64,000 nt of DNA, taken from positions 16,382,258 to 16,446,257 of the forward strand of contig NC_079497.1 of NCBI RefSeq assembly GCF_030052815.1. The letters are read 5' to 3'. The notes beneath the pieces were generated by a model, which worked only from the letters and a program-made list of their open reading frames with translations, ran no database searches and had not been told where the DNA came from. Numbering within the stretch: the stretch's first letter is position 1; each line of letters starts with the position of its first letter. The position numbers were made by a program, and so were the translations under genes. Of the stretch, positions 1 to 14,159 are shown piece by piece. Source of the stretch: Hevea brasiliensis. Taxonomy: Eukaryota > Streptophyta > Magnoliopsida > Malpighiales > Euphorbiaceae.

Positions 1-2060
1 GACACATTTCACAAGCAGACATGAAATGTGCAATCTCCTTCTTCATAGAAAGCCACCAATGCACCTTCTTCTGGTCCTGATGCATTTTAGCGGCTCTAGG
101 ATGTATGTTGTATATTGCATTATAAGCTTCTCTCATAATATCTCCCTTAAGTCTGATATCATCTAGTACACACAATTTACTACCATACGTCAATATTCTT
201 TTTCCATTAAATCAAAACTCACAGTTTGTATCCTTTTATATTGTTAACTTTACCAATTCTGGATTTTCGTGCTATTTCTTTATTTCCTGTCTCAAATATA
301 CTGGTGCCACTTTCATCTATGATATCCAGGTGCCTTTTGTTGATAAATCCAACTGCAACCCCTCTTCTATCAATTGGTGTAGCTCCTTCAAGATGGGTCA
401 TTTTTTCACTGATATGTGAGCCAAACTGCCAAATTATTTCAGGCTGAGGGTATTTGTAACTACATTTGGCTTACCCGAGTGGTATTGGATAGTACAATCA
501 TAATCACTTAGCAGTTCCACCCACCTTCTTTGCTTGAGGTTCAACTCCTTCTGATTGAAGATGTAATAGAGACTCTTGTGGTCTATGAAGATCTCACACT
601 TAACCCCATAAAGATAATATCTCTACATCTTTAGGGCAAAAACTATAGCCGCCATTTCTAGGTTATGGGTGGGATAGTTAGCTTTATGCTTCTTTAAATG
701 CCTTAAAGCATAAGCTATTACCTTGTAATTTTGTATGGGAACACATCCCAAGGCCGCTTTGGAGGCATTGCGATAAACAATGAAATCTTCATTGGGAACA
801 CACTCCAGAACCGGTGCTGTCACCAAACATTACTTGAGCTTCTGAAAACTCTCTTCTCACCTATCAGTCCATTCAAACTTCTTATTCTTTTGAGTCAACC
901 TAGTCATAGGAGTAGCTATCTTAGGGAAATTGAGTGTAAATCTCCTGTAATAGCTGACCAATCCTTGGGAGCTCTTGATCTCAGTCACCGTGGTTGGCCT
1001 TGGCCAATCTCCATTCGTTTTAGCTTTTTTAGGGTCCACTTTAATACCATTTTCTGACACCACATGCCCTAATAAAGATATGCTCTTCAATCAGAACACA
1101 CACCTTGAGAACTTTCCATACAACTAATGCTGTCTTAAAGTTTGAAGAACTGCTCTTAAATGTTGTGCATGCTCTTCTGGACTTATGGAATACACTAAGA
1201 TTTCATCAATGAAGATGATCACAAAGTGATACAGAAAAGGTCTAAATACCCTATTCATGAGATCCATGAATGCAACTAGGGCATTGGTTAGCCTGAATGG
1301 CATCACCAGAAACTCATAATGCTCATACCTAGTCTTGAAGGTAGTCTTCGAAATGTTTGTCTCATTGATCCTCAACTTGTGATATCTAGACCTCAAGTCT
1401 ATTTTAGATGAATAACTGTCTATTTTAGATGAATAACTATCTCTTGCTAGCTGATCAAACAAACCATCAATATGGGGTAAGGGTACTTATTATTTGTGGT
1501 TACTTTATTCAACTGCCTGTAATCTATGCACAAACTCAAGGAACTATCCTTCTTCTTTACAAACTGTACCAGAGCACCCTAGGGAGAATTACTTGGTCTG
1601 ATGAATCCCTTGCCTACTAGAACTTGCAACTGCTCCTTTAACTCATTTAGCTCTGTAGGAGCCATCCTGTAAGAAGGAATAGATATAGGTTTAGTGCTAG
1701 GAACTAGATCAATATCAAAATCTATCTCCCTCTTAGGTAGCAATCCAAGTAGCTCTTCTGGAAAAACATATGGAGACTCTCTTACCACTGGAACTTATCT
1801 TAGTCCACTTCGGTTCACCATAACTTCTTTGACATGGGCTATAAACCCCATACATCCTTTCCTGAGCATCTTTCTGGCCTGCATGGCTGAGATCATTCCT
1901 TTCACAAGCGGCACTTGGTCTCCCTGAAACACCACTTCTGACCCATCCCATCCTCTAAACTTCACTATCTTATTCTTGCAGTCTAAGGTAGCATAATTGA
2001 TAGGTTTTCGTTTATGTGGAGTAAGTTATGCTTATCAGGTCTTAATCTTGCTACAGGTGC
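1..2060 (-). pseudogene. Tekay-like Ty3/gypsy pol remnant (linker, RT, RNase H, integrase zinc finger)
   Basis: Read from right to left, this stretch encodes a decayed chromovirus-type pol. The end of the protease and the linker lie near 1990-1740 (a piece reading [15 protein letters not shown]). RT follows from about 1700 to 1124, with the LVMPF block and the catalytic pair in FIDEI, where the family has FIDD, so the second Asp is changed. The RT thumb/connection is at 1090-857 (LLGHVVSENGIKVDPKKA) and RNase H at 826-470. The last bases (1-70) read into the integrase HHCC zinc finger (a WW...MKKEIAHF...CEMC pattern), so the element continues beyond the left edge. Several frameshifts and stops break the frame. 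RT also contains a small in-frame tandem duplication ([13 protein letters not shown], about 1400-1435). No gag or LTR is visible to the right; similarity fades near 2060. The relationship to the Tekay copy at 46317-57298 is clear, but this is an older copy. Confidence 0.88.
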
Positions 2061-3003
2061 CGACAGCTTTAAGCTGATCCTTTTCCAAACACTGATAACG
2101 GCCCCTAGTTGGGTTGTTACAACAATTATACAAATAACTAATAAAAAAAATTATTTAAGCAATATAAATCTAATAATATTCATATAAATTCACCTTAAAT
2201 TAGGAAGATTTTGTTGTATAATTATTCTAATGCTAAATTGACTATACTTTATCAATCAATGACTTACTATAGCTAAAGTTGAAATTAAAAATTATGAGAA
2301 TTGAGTTTTAATAATCGGGTCAAGAAGCAAATTGAGTAGAGAGATACCAAAGCATATGTACTTTAAACAATAAGAAATTTGATTATTTAGCTATACCAAA
2401 ATCATGGATGAAAATAAAGGAGTTAGAGATCTACATAGATTTTTAGACCATGCATCATTTTAGTTTAATATTTTTCTCTCGTAATATTACATAGTCCTTT
2501 TTATATTTAATTTTCATTTTTTATTTATAGAGTACTCTAAATAAGTATTCACGCTAATAATATTTGATTTAATTATTGTTATTTTATTCACTTCTAAAAT
2601 ATTTTTTTTTAACATCAATAATATTTTAACTCCATAAATTTATTATTTTTATTGTTGTTATTATTATTATTATTATTTAGAAAAAACAAATTGAGGGGAC
2701 CAAACGCCTTTTATCAAACCCTACCTATGAGAAATTATATAACTATTTAAAAAAAAAAAGATTTAGGGAACTCTGCTTTGGATCCAATCTTGTATATACC
2801 ATTAATTTAATATTATAATAAAATAATAAAAAATAAATTATAAAAAATATTTTTTAAAAAATAATTTTCATGAAAAATATTTTTCATATCCATGTTATTT
2901 TCTGTGAAATGAAAGAAACCTTAATTTGGTAATACATGATATAATAAATTCTTTTTTTAAGTTGAAGGATCTAATGTTTAAACTTTAATTGGAACCAAAT
3001 CTA
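2061..3003. other. AT-rich intergenic DNA
   Basis: No gene is visible. The stretch is AT-rich with short A and T runs and a TTA microsatellite-like patch near 2650-2680. It separates the gypsy remnant from the 3' end of the dehydrogenase gene. Confidence 0.6.
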
Positions 3004-3261
3004 CTAAATAAAAAAATGATTAAAGCGATTTCTTAAATAAATTGAATTCCTATGAAGAAGAGGCAACACATGTGAACTTAATTTTGAATTGTATTCAATG
3101 TCAAAATGATACAACAATTTTCTTTTAGAACAGAAGTTACAGAAACTTACGAATGGCTTCATACAAAATGAAAAAGAACAACTTAACAATTTGGAGCTTC
3201 ATAGATAGAACTTGAAGGACTGAATTAAAAGCAATACAAAGACTGGAGTGATCGGTTTCAG
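3004..3261 (-). other. Probable 3' UTR of the SDR gene
   Basis: This noncoding stretch lies directly downstream of the TGA stop of the minus-strand dehydrogenase gene. It is less AT-extreme than the DNA beyond 3000. The exact polyadenylation site cannot be fixed by eye. Confidence 0.4.
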
Positions 3262-4811
<1,550 letters not shown>

Positions 4812-5540
4812 CTTGCAGCAAGTGGAAGCCTACAGCTAGTAGTATTAATAGTCCTTGTGAATTCCATGAATAAATATAGTGGAGAATGACTAAACAAATA
4901 AAACATGTACTAAGAAACAAGTATATCAAAATTCAAGGGGAGCATCTACAGCAGAATCTAGGCCGAGAAATGGCAGACCGCCTGCTTCTAGAACCGAGGC
5001 AGAAACTCTGATGCAAACTAAAAGCGTGGGATGCTTCTTTTTAATTTCTTTTAAATATTTAGCCAATTAGGAGGTGCCATGTCAACGACATTAAGGTATG
5101 GAAAGTAATTATACTTGTTCACCCCGCCGGTGACCACAACTCGGCAACTAGACATCTTATGAACTGATCAGTCACTGTTTCACGGCAGGCAATATCGTCG
5201 TTTTTGGTTTGTCGTATGCACTACCCAGTAGGTAACATCGTCCTTTTGTTTTGTATTTAGTTGTGCAAAGTCGGCCCAATTGTCAATTACTAAGCTTCCG
5301 CGCCTCTTAACTGGGACTCTACTCAGCGTTTACTCGCCTCGCCAACATGTTCCTTTAGATATTCAGGACCACTATTAACAATTGAAAATTTTAGTTATAT
5401 TTATGCCTTTATGGAATGGGGGGATATGGACAGCAAATATGAGACGATGGAACCCACATCTTATGAAACAAATTTATGGCTTACACGCCTAATTATTCCC
5501 GCCCTTTCTTTTCACCTTTTCCAAACACAGCATAGGGAAA
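4812..5540 (-). promoter_or_regulatory. 5' flank / putative promoter of the SDR gene
   Basis: The 700 bp upstream of the dehydrogenase start are markedly richer in G+C and in CpG than the surrounding DNA, especially 4930-5360, and contain no ORF of note. This composition is what an unmethylated plant promoter and 5' UTR would look like. No individual TATA box or element is claimed. Confidence 0.4.
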
Positions 5541-6080
5541 TACATTAAACAGTGAGAAATTCTTGGATGAAACCGATAGGAAAATTATTATTTGAATCGA
5601 CAATATTAAAAATAGTTCTAATTAGAAATAAAAAATCAGTTTTCCTTTAATCTTAGGTAGGTGAGACTCTTGTGTTTAAATAGAGGGCATTTGCCTTAAA
5701 CCGATACATATATAATGGTTTTCTTCCTATTTTTTATATTAATAATTCTGATGAATCATTATACTCGTATCAATTTCTACTAATAATTTCTCAAATTTCT
5801 GTTTGGAATATATACTCTTTTAAAAATTTAATTCAATTGATTTTTTATGTCAATTCTTATATTTGAAATAAAAAAATTTAAATTTTTTTAACTTATATAA
5901 TTAAAAAAAAATATAAAAATCAAACATGATTGTATGAGTTTTAATTAAATATATTTTTTTTATAGTGGATAACTGTTAGTTGATAGCTGTTATTGTTAGT
6001 TGATAGCTGATAATAGCTGATTTATGTTAAATATTTGATAAAGTTATATTTAGTTGTTACTGTTAATATGTGAAATAACT
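5541..6080. other. AT-rich intergenic DNA
   Basis: No coding or element signal is seen apart from a short direct repeat of a TGATAGCTG-like string near 5980-6015. It ends at the target duplication of the next element. Confidence 0.5.
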
Positions 6081-6591
6081 AATTAGGGTAGGGGTAGCCA
6101 CGGTTCAGGAACCACCGGTTACGGTTCCTGAACCGCCAGTTTAGGTTCAATAAAATCATGAACCTGAACCAAACCGTCATGGGACGGTTTGGAAGACGGT
6201 TCCTGAACCGCCGATTCCGGTTCGAGTCCCGGTTTAAAACAGTTTAAAAGACGGTTCCAAAAATGGCAGTTCAAGACAGCTTGAAGGACGGTTTGAAAGC
6301 GGTTTTGGAGCGATTTAAGAGTGACTTAAAGAAAAAAATTAGAGGAAAATTCTATTGATTTATAATTTAAGTTATATTTATAAAAATATTTTAATTTTTC
6401 TTAGAAATCTTTTTATCAAAATAAAATAAGAATAAAATTAACTTATTTTTAAGAAAAATTAATAAGCAAATATTTGAATTTATTAAAAACTAGAGATGAA
6501 ATTAATTTAAAAAAAAAATTAAAAAAATAGGCATGAACTTAATTTTGCCTATGTATCCCTTTAAGATTTAGAAGAATCAAAATTTTTAGTT

Positions 6592-6870
6592 ATAAATTGA
6601 GAGAAGGGAGATTAAGGTGGTTTGGTCATGTGAAGCGTAGACATAGGAAAGCTCCAGTTAGACAAGTAGAGTACATTGGGTTAGAGAATAGAAAGAAAAG
6701 AATAGATAGACCTAAACTGACTTGAAGGAGAATTGTACAACATGACCTAAAAGTATTATACATTTCCGAGAATTTAACCCAAAATTATTTAGAGTGGATA
6801 AAGAGAATTCATATAACCGACCCCAATAAATTTTTGGGATAAAAGCTTAGTTGAATTGAGTTGAGTTGAG
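6592..6870 (+). mobile_element. 5'-truncated LINE (L1-type) 3' end, nested in hAT copy A
   Basis: The translation on the plus strand gives the C-terminal signature of plant L1-type ORF2 (RLRWFGHVKRRHRKAP near the start, then an EWIKRIH block), followed by a 3' end reading GGGATAAAAGCTTAGTTG and a TTGAG-type simple tail. Only the last 280 bp are present, as expected from incomplete reverse transcription. Stops interrupt the frame. Copy B lacks this segment at the equivalent place, so B shows the empty site. Confidence 0.75.
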
Positions 6871-7144
6871 TATTATTTGCCATTTTTTAAAAAATTATAT
6901 GATAATTGATAATTAAAAAAATATAAAAGAAAAAAAAATCAAAATAGAGGGTATTGAAAATTTTATTGAAAATATAAAATAATAATAGAGTAATTGATAT
7001 AGCATTAAAAATTTTAGTGAGCATATAAAATAATAAAGTAAGAGAATTATGAAAGTACTGAGAATTAAAAAGAGTGTAGAAAATAATTATTTAGAAAATT
7101 TGAGAGAAATTGAAAGAGTATTGAGAATTAAAGAGAGTGTAGAG

Positions 7145-7148
<4 letters not shown>

Positions 7149-7218
<70 letters not shown>
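7149..7218. repeat. (AT)n microsatellite
   Basis: About 35 uninterrupted AT units inside hAT copy A. Copy B has only a short AT run at the equivalent place, so the tract expanded after the copies separated. Confidence 0.95.
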
Positions 7219-7222
<4 letters not shown>

Positions 7223-7487
7223 GATATATATATATATAAATGAATTAGGAGTGGAGTGAGATATTTATTGAATTTTTTTGTATTTAAAGCGCTAGTTTGG
7301 TCCGGTTTAGAACAGTCGGTTCAATTCGGTTTGAAACCGCCAGTTCATGGTTTCTAAAAAATATGAACCTGAACCAAACCGTAGAAGGACGGTTTCGGTC
7401 CCGTTCGAAATCGAGTCCGGTTTTGACTGAACCAGTTCCTGTTCGTTTCTAGTTCGAAATCAGACCGTGGTCACTCCTAAATAAGGG

Positions 7488-9385
7488 TATATATCATATA
7501 ATTTATTTTATTATTGAAATAAATATAAAATTATAAATTTATTTTATTATATTATTTATTTTATTATTAAATTAAATATGTAATTATTAAATTAATATAT
7601 TATATCATTTATATTATTAAAGTAAATATATAATTATTAATCTATTATATTATATCATTTATTTTATTATTGAAATAAGAAAATAATTAAATTCTTTTAA
7701 AAAATAATTAAATAATTTTAAAAATTTAGATAAAATAATAAAGTAATTATTATTGTTGATAAATAAAAAAACTTATAATTGATTTTAAGTTTTTAGATGT
7801 AAACAAATATTTTATATTTTATATTATTAATAAAAAAATATTTTAATAAAGTTAAAATGCATTAATTAAGATATGAAAATTATAAATGAAAAACATAAAA
7901 GTATTAATAATATTAATTTTTGAGTTAAATGATAAAAGATAATATGGTTAAAATAAAAAAATTAAATTAAATTAGCTATCAGTTGATGAGAAATAATTTT
8001 AAAAATATAGCTGATACAAACTGCAGCTGATGAATACTATATCAATTACCCATCGGCGATCAACTTTATTTTTTAAAACTTATCACATGCTTTAGTTTAT
8101 TTATTTTGATATCTATCGGCTATCAGTTATACCTGACAGATGAATTAAACACTCTCTTAATCTAGTGAATGAAGACATATCACCCGCTAAATAAATTCAT
8201 GTTGAAGTTTTCACTCCTCTTATACTTTACCAAAAAATAAAAAATAATAAGTATTGTATAGTATGAGCTCTAATGGCAATAGGCTTCAACAAAGGTCCAA
8301 GTTTTCTCGAATCCAATTGAGGTTGAGATTGGTCCAGATGTTATTTTTGAAGCCCAATGGAGGAGTTATATGTGCAAATTGTCCATTTAGTTGAAGTCCA
8401 TTGGGTGCCTTTTCTTTGATCTCCAAATTCTCATCGCAGGCCCATTTTAAATGTGATGAAACGAATGTTGGGGCCATTTTGCCACATTTCTCTGTTAAAA
8501 ATAAATAATTAAGTAAAAGTGATTTTTTTTTTCTTTATGAATTCTCTATTCCCGTGTGGATATTTTGTTTACTACTTTTGTGAATCCCATACCCTTGAGG
8601 CAAACGGACAGAATAGAAAACAAAAAAAATTCTAAATTTTTTTATTTGAATATTAAATAAATGAGAGAATAAAGAAAAATAGGTCAACCTATATTTCTTA
8701 ATTTTTTTATAATTAATTTAAAATATTTTTCTCTAAATTAGAAGAAAATAGAGCGAAATGGTGTTATTTATATTAAAATACTTAAATACCATTCTATAAT
8801 ATAATAAATATAAAAAAAAGAATAATAATTATTTCTTTTTTTTAAATTATATTTTTCTCCAATTTAATTATTTATCCAAAAAATGTTTTTCTTTTCATTT
8901 TCTCTGTTTTTTTTTTTTATTTTTCCTGCAAATTAAGAATCCAAATAAAGTATGCATAATTTCTCTTTTAAGTAGTGGATTTAATTCCAACAACATTTTG
9001 ATTTGACATAGACAAGTAAGTATGAGCACTCTAAAAAACAATATAATTTGAGACTTATTCATAATAATTTTTGATGATATTGTATTTATGTTAACATCAT
9101 TCAAGAAGAAGCAGTAATTTAATTTTGACATAAATGCAAGGGTCTCTATAAATATACAGAAGTAATAAAAGTAATTTTCTATTTTGGGTTGCAGTGTAAA
9201 CTACGTTACTCTTATATTTATATCGAAAATTTAATATAATTAATACATAAAAATTAATTCATAAAATTATTTTAATATTAATAATAAAAAATTTGTGTAT
9301 TATATATATACATACTCCGAACAATCTAAAAAAACATCAACCTCATAACATATCAACATCAAACAAAAGACCATTATAATTTAAA

Positions 9386-9388
<3 letters not shown>
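7488..9388. other. AT-rich intergenic DNA with one unexplained GC-richer island
   Basis: Most of this is AT-rich and featureless. The exception is about 8270-8480, which is less AT-rich and holds a 63-codon minus-strand ORF (8286-8477). I do not recognise its product, and no splice sites or neighbours support it; it may be a gene or repeat fragment. Runs of A and T occur at 8520-8540 and 8905-8920. Confidence 0.5.

Positions 9389-9440
<52 letters not shown>
9389..9440. repeat. (AT)n microsatellite
   Basis: About 26 AT units in noncoding DNA. Confidence 0.95.
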
Positions 9441-9442
<2 letters not shown>

Positions 9443-10549
9443 CAAAAGACTCAACCTTGTTAAAGGGGATGACTCCCAAATAAATGTGAAGTTGTTCTTG
9501 CCAAGAAGACTCCAATTTCGCCAAATAATATCAAGAGTTTTTGCCCTTTTTTTTCTAGCTAAAGTGAAGTAATCTCTAAGCGAAAGCATAAAATAAATTA
9601 AATAGCTAAATAAACATATATATTTCATATGCATGAAGAATTGAAAATCAAACATTCCTTTAATTTTCCTTGTATTACGGTGCCTAGCTTGCTAGAAGCC
9701 GAAATCAGAAGATGAGAACTCTCTTTCCTTGCCGTGTGTATTAGATTTTTGAAAACTGTTAATCTTTTTTTTTTTTTAATTTAAATATTGGTCAATATCT
9801 AGCAAAGTTACCTCCACAAGCAAGAAGCAACGAAGTCCTCTTCACTTATTATTTATAATATATTTTTTTATAGGCCAAGTTGTGATAATGATATGCAACA
9901 AAATTTTCCTACTAGCTAGATTTTCTTGCTTATAGATCGAGCTCCCCATTTTGGAATATATTTTAGTACAAAATTCTAAATCAGTCAAATGGTTGAATCA
10001 AAGTCTTGCTAAAGACATCTGGGTAAGTTACCAAAGGAATTTTATCTTTTTGATAGGAATTCTAACTTCTCATCCTTCCTTAGCTTTTTTTTTTTTTTTT
10101 TTTCCTCTTTTTCTAAAACAAATGATCTATGCAAAAATAAAAAATTAATGAAAGTTATATTATATAATAATATCAACTTTGGCTGGCAAAAAAATTTTCT
10201 TTGATAATGTACTCTTTACTAGCTAGGATGCCTCCTAAGTCAAACGAGGAAAAGTCCAGTCGCTATGAAATTTAATACACTGAGGCGTGGAAAAAAAATT
10301 CCATTCATATTAGGTTAAGTGGTTGTGACAAGGAAAGTATAATAGTAAAAGACTAAAATTTGTATCAACATAATTCAATTTCAAATTATATTAGATAATA
10401 ATGACCGACATGTTATAGTAATTGGGCTTAATAAAAATTGAGTTGTACAATATTTCTTTTTATATCTTAAGGGATAGAGACTCGAACATGATTGTTCTTG
10501 GTGAGTAATAAAAGTTTTATTTGTGTAATCATATAATTCATATGTAATT
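9441..10549. other. AT-rich intergenic DNA
   Basis: No gene recognised. A 19-base T run occurs near 10085-10103. Short ORFs here are AT-driven and have no family features. Confidence 0.5.
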
Positions 10550-10873
10550 AAGTACACAATTTAATTTCAATTCAATCCCTATTATTTGTGGTTAAAGATC
10601 GACACCGGTTAGAAATTGGTCATATCAAATTATTTACTATTTAATTTTTAATTATGCTATTTATATAATTAATATATAATTAAGTATAATCATATACAAT
10701 TTAGTTTCAATTAAATTCCTATTAACCATCGTTAAAGATCGATACCTATTAGAAATTAATAATATAAAATTATGTGCTGTTTAATTTTTAATTATATTAT
10801 GTATGTAATTTTATGATCACACAAATAAAATTCAATTGAATCCATATTAATCGTTGATACTTGATAGAAATTA

Positions 10874-10875
<2 letters not shown>
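10550..10875. repeat. Degenerate tandem repeat, about 132-bp unit
   Basis: Two full units (about 10550-10681 and 10682-10812) and a shorter, more diverged third (to about 10875) share the order: ACAATTTA..TTTCAATT, then a GTTAAAGATCGA block, then TTAGAAATT, then TTTAATTTTTAATTAT. No coding potential. Confidence 0.65.

Positions 10876-10928
<53 letters not shown>
10876..10928. repeat. (AT)n microsatellite
   Basis: About 26 AT units directly following the tandem repeat. Confidence 0.95.
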
Positions 10929-10932
<4 letters not shown>

Positions 10933-11482
10933 CGTTGGCAAATATTTCTAAAAAAGTATTAAAAATTTGGCACCTTTAATTTATTTAAATTTTATAATTT
11001 TTTAATTGAATGAATTATATCAGTTATCATATCAATTTACATGTGTGTTGTTGCACATTCTCAAGCTCCATTTTTAATACTTAAACCCATGAAAACTTTA
11101 GATTAATTGATTCGTCTGTTTTAACTTGCATATGACCAGATTGGTTGCTAAGGATTTAACTAGTGTTTTACTGTTGTATCTTTTAAAGGTATTAAGACCC
11201 AACAAGTTGAAGGGTTACATCCTTAATAGTTGTTCATAGCTGGAAAACTTTTGCTACAATATTTTATAGGCAATGAAATCATACCAAATTCAAAGAGTTT
11301 GAACATGAGATGATGAGACAGATTATCACTACACATTTTTTATCTAATAAACAACTTTAATAAGTACATATAACGATGAATATAAATTAAGGTTTAACAC
11401 AAAAGATTAATCTTTTGATCGCGTCACTAAGTTCAAACTATATCAAGTACCATCCAAATAAAAATAAAAATAAAAATAAATC

Positions 11483-11899
11483 TCAGCAATAAAACCATAA
11501 AAAATCCAAGAAACTATTGTTCTTATAATTTGCAGAAATCAATTCCTTTGATTCACTATTGCTTGTTGGGACAGGATCTTCATAAGGGTCTTCTTTGACA
11601 ATTGGAGAAACTGTTGTTCTTGAGATAGCATTGCTTGTTGAGACAAGATCTTCACAGTGGCCTTCTTTGCCAATTGGAAAAGCTGTTGGTCTTGAGGTTA
11701 CAGATGAAACAACACTGAACATTCCATGTCCATCATGATTTGAGTTCATAATGTAAGCATGCAAGGCCTCCTCTATTATGTCATACGTTTGGTACGAACT
11801 TCCACTCACACAAATTACATGAGGCGCATTCTTGCCATAATTGGTAGATACCGTGGAATGCAACATAAACTTTTTCTTTCTTTCTGCTTTTAGTGACAT
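11483..11899 (-). CDS. Hypothetical protein with an internal 24-residue repeat
   Basis: A 138-codon ORF from an ATG at 11899. I do not recognise the family. The N-terminus is basic (KAERKKK). A middle part (about residues 21-50) has a YQTYDIIEEALHAYI stretch of helical character. Residues 69-92 and 93-116 are a tandem duplication (both start SR.T and end STSN or PTSN), encoded by two 72-bp units at 11624-11695 and 11552-11623 in perfect frame. No signal peptide or membrane segment is evident. Base composition is less AT-rich than the flanks, and the repeat keeps frame, which favours past or present coding. The 3' end (FLDFLWFYC) may run into an intron or UTR. It could be a single-exon gene, one exon of a larger gene, or a fragment. 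Confidence 0.4.
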   Translation of the reverse strand: MSLKAERKKKFMLHSTVSTNYGKNAPHVICVSGSSYQTYDIIEEALHAYIMNSNHDGHGMFSVVSSVTSRPTAFPIGKEGHCEDLVSTSNAISRTTVSPIVKEDPYEDPVPTSNSESKELISANYKNNSFLDFLWFYC

Positions 11900-14151
11900 T
11901 CATATTCCTTCTACAAAACTCAATATTCTTGGTGTCATTGATGGAAATGGGAAGAGGAAGAGAAACAGGGTTCTGTAAATAAAGTGATGAACTTTATGCT
12001 CAAATGAGTTCAATTTAAGTTTATATGGCATATATATATATTAAATGGACATTAGAATTAGTTGCTTGCTCGTTAGAGATTAAAAGAAGAAAGATAATAA
12101 AATTTAAATTTCAAAATGTAAATGGGCTTAAATATTTCATGAGACTCGGAAAATAGCTTAAGTGACTCACAATCCCTCTAAGTGGCTAATAAGATTTAAA
12201 GTGTGAAAGGTTTAGGGCATTTAATGCACTTTTGGCTAAAATTACTTTTTAACCCATTTGAGCCTTAATTTTTAATATCTAATGTATTAGTAAAAACGAT
12301 TTTCTAACGAATGCAATATTGCACCTATTAAAATTTATTAAATACGATTATTTATTATTAATTTATATCGATTGTTATTAATATTACATAAAAATATATA
12401 ATATTACATTTAAAATAATGAAATATTAAATAAAAATATAATTTCTTATATTAAAATTATTGGAGATCCAAGAGTCTAAAGCGTTTAAAAAAAATTCTTT
12501 TTAGTGAGTCTTATGAAAAAAGATACTCATAAGTTGACACTACATTTAAACTAAAACTTTAAGACAATAAATTTATGAGTCTTTTTTTTATTTATATGTC
12601 TCTCATTTATTCCATCTTTTTCTAATAAAAAAATTTCACACGTATATATTTTCAAACAAAAATTTTTTTAAAAATAAAATATTATTAAATTTTATCTTCC
12701 TATCATTTACTCTCTCTTTGAAGGATGATTTAAAATGATGCTTTGATAATTATCATTTTACCATAGATTTTCAAATTATTAAATCAGTGGTTTGAAATAA
12801 TTTTAAATTTTTATATTCTCATTTTAAATAATTATTTATATATTTAAAATAATAATAAAAATATTTTAATAATATTTTATATTTATTTTATCATATTATA
12901 AATCTAATTAAATAAAAAAATTATTAAATCATTTTATGTTACACTATTTTTTTAAATATATTAACAATAAAAATTATGCTATATATTAATACAATATAAT
13001 ATATTAATTAATATATTTTCACCTATTCGAAATAAAAAAAAAATGTAACTATAGCATAAATGCAGAATTAGTAAGCATTTATTGAAAATTTTATGCTGGA
13101 TTGCATCATGAAGTACTTCACTGATGATATCTACTTGTCATTATTTAACAATTAAAATTTTAAAATACCCATATGCGTGTGATGAAAGTTGTAGTATTAA
13201 ATTACAAGTACTACTATATTGCATCCGCCTTTGTCCTTTACTATTATTATTATTATTTTATTTCTGACAGTCATTATAATTTAAAACCCCACAGGTTTGA
13301 AGCTTATGCCGACACAAGTGATAGTACCAATAAGATTGTGGTCTCAACGATAACGGTAACATATAAAATGTTGATCTTTTTCAAGGGAAAAAATATAATA
13401 ATAAGAAAAAATCCTAATTAAACATTGAGGTTGATTTTGATTACTATTTCGTAGTCAGTTAGTGTCATATCACAGCCAATATCAGTTGTGTGTCTCCACA
13501 TTTTTTTAATTAATTTTATTAATCTTTATTATTTAATCTATATCGTCAATTATTTGTAAGCACAATTGGGGCCTTCATTCTCCTTTTTATTTTTCCCTTC
13601 GAAGCAAGTTGGGAATGAAGACAATTTCTAGTGGAACCCTCATAGCATAACACAATCTTTCCCCTTTTATTTTAGTTTTTTTAGTCCTCATGAATATTAA
13701 ATTTTTTATTGAAAAATATTTTATTTAATTTTAATTAATATTTAAATTTATAATTTTATAATCTTAAAAATAATTATAATATCACTAAATTAAAATGTCA
13801 GACTTTATTATAAAATATTTATGATCATAATTTTTTTATATATTATTATCATAAATTTATTACGATAATTTTTATATATTTGATAGTAAAAATCATTATT
13901 TTTAAATTTAATATTTCATATAGTGATGATATTTTTTATATATATTATTTTTTAGCTTTACCATAAATATTTATTTAAATTTTTTATTTACTTTTTAAGA
14001 TTTTAAAATTTTAAAAATAATTATAATTTATTGATATGAGACTAAGGAATTGGTGGTAACGTGAAGTGAAAAAATTACTTTATTATAATTAAAAATTGTC
14101 CCCGAATTGACACATTGTAATTTTAAAAAAAAAATTGGTATAATAAGTAAC
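11900..14151. other. AT-rich intergenic DNA
   Basis: No convincing gene. 11900-12000 could be the leader of the minus-strand ORF at 11483-11899. The rest is very AT-rich, with scattered short ORFs that have no recognisable features. Confidence 0.5.
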
Positions 14152-14159
14152 ATCACATA

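Larger units (their letters stand above)
6089..7479 (+). mobile_element. Non-autonomous hAT-like DNA transposon, copy A
   Basis: The termini are imperfect inverted repeats: TAGGGGTAGCCACGG at the left and, read inward on the other strand, TAGGAGTGACCACGG at the right. They are flanked by 8-bp direct repeats AATTAGGG (6081-6088) and AATAAGGG (7480-7487), one mismatch. An 8-bp duplication and a TAGGGGT-type end are typical of the hAT superfamily. The subterminal 200 bp on both sides are packed with ACGGTT/GAACCG motifs, the sort of array bound by hAT transposases. The middle is AT-rich with no transposase ORF, so any movement would need a transposase from elsewhere. It contains a LINE fragment (6592-6870), a degenerate tandem duplication (7045-7148) and a long AT microsatellite. 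Copy B at 14160-15248 is the same family in the opposite orientation. Confidence 0.8.

Noticed and set aside
1733..1951. 72-codon minus-strand ORF overlapping the gypsy linker
   Set aside because: Wrong frame; the linker blocks of gypsy pol read in the neighbouring frame.
7049..7243. Plus-strand 64-codon ORF with an IYIYIY tail
   Set aside because: It is created by the AT microsatellite and the duplicated block inside hAT copy A.
9374..9655. Minus-strand 93-codon ORF ending in IYIYIY
   Set aside because: Half of it is the AT microsatellite; the rest has no protein features.
13173..13421. 82-codon plus-strand ORF with a YYYYYYY stretch
   Set aside because: Driven by a TAT/ATT simple repeat; no recognisable domain and no supporting context.
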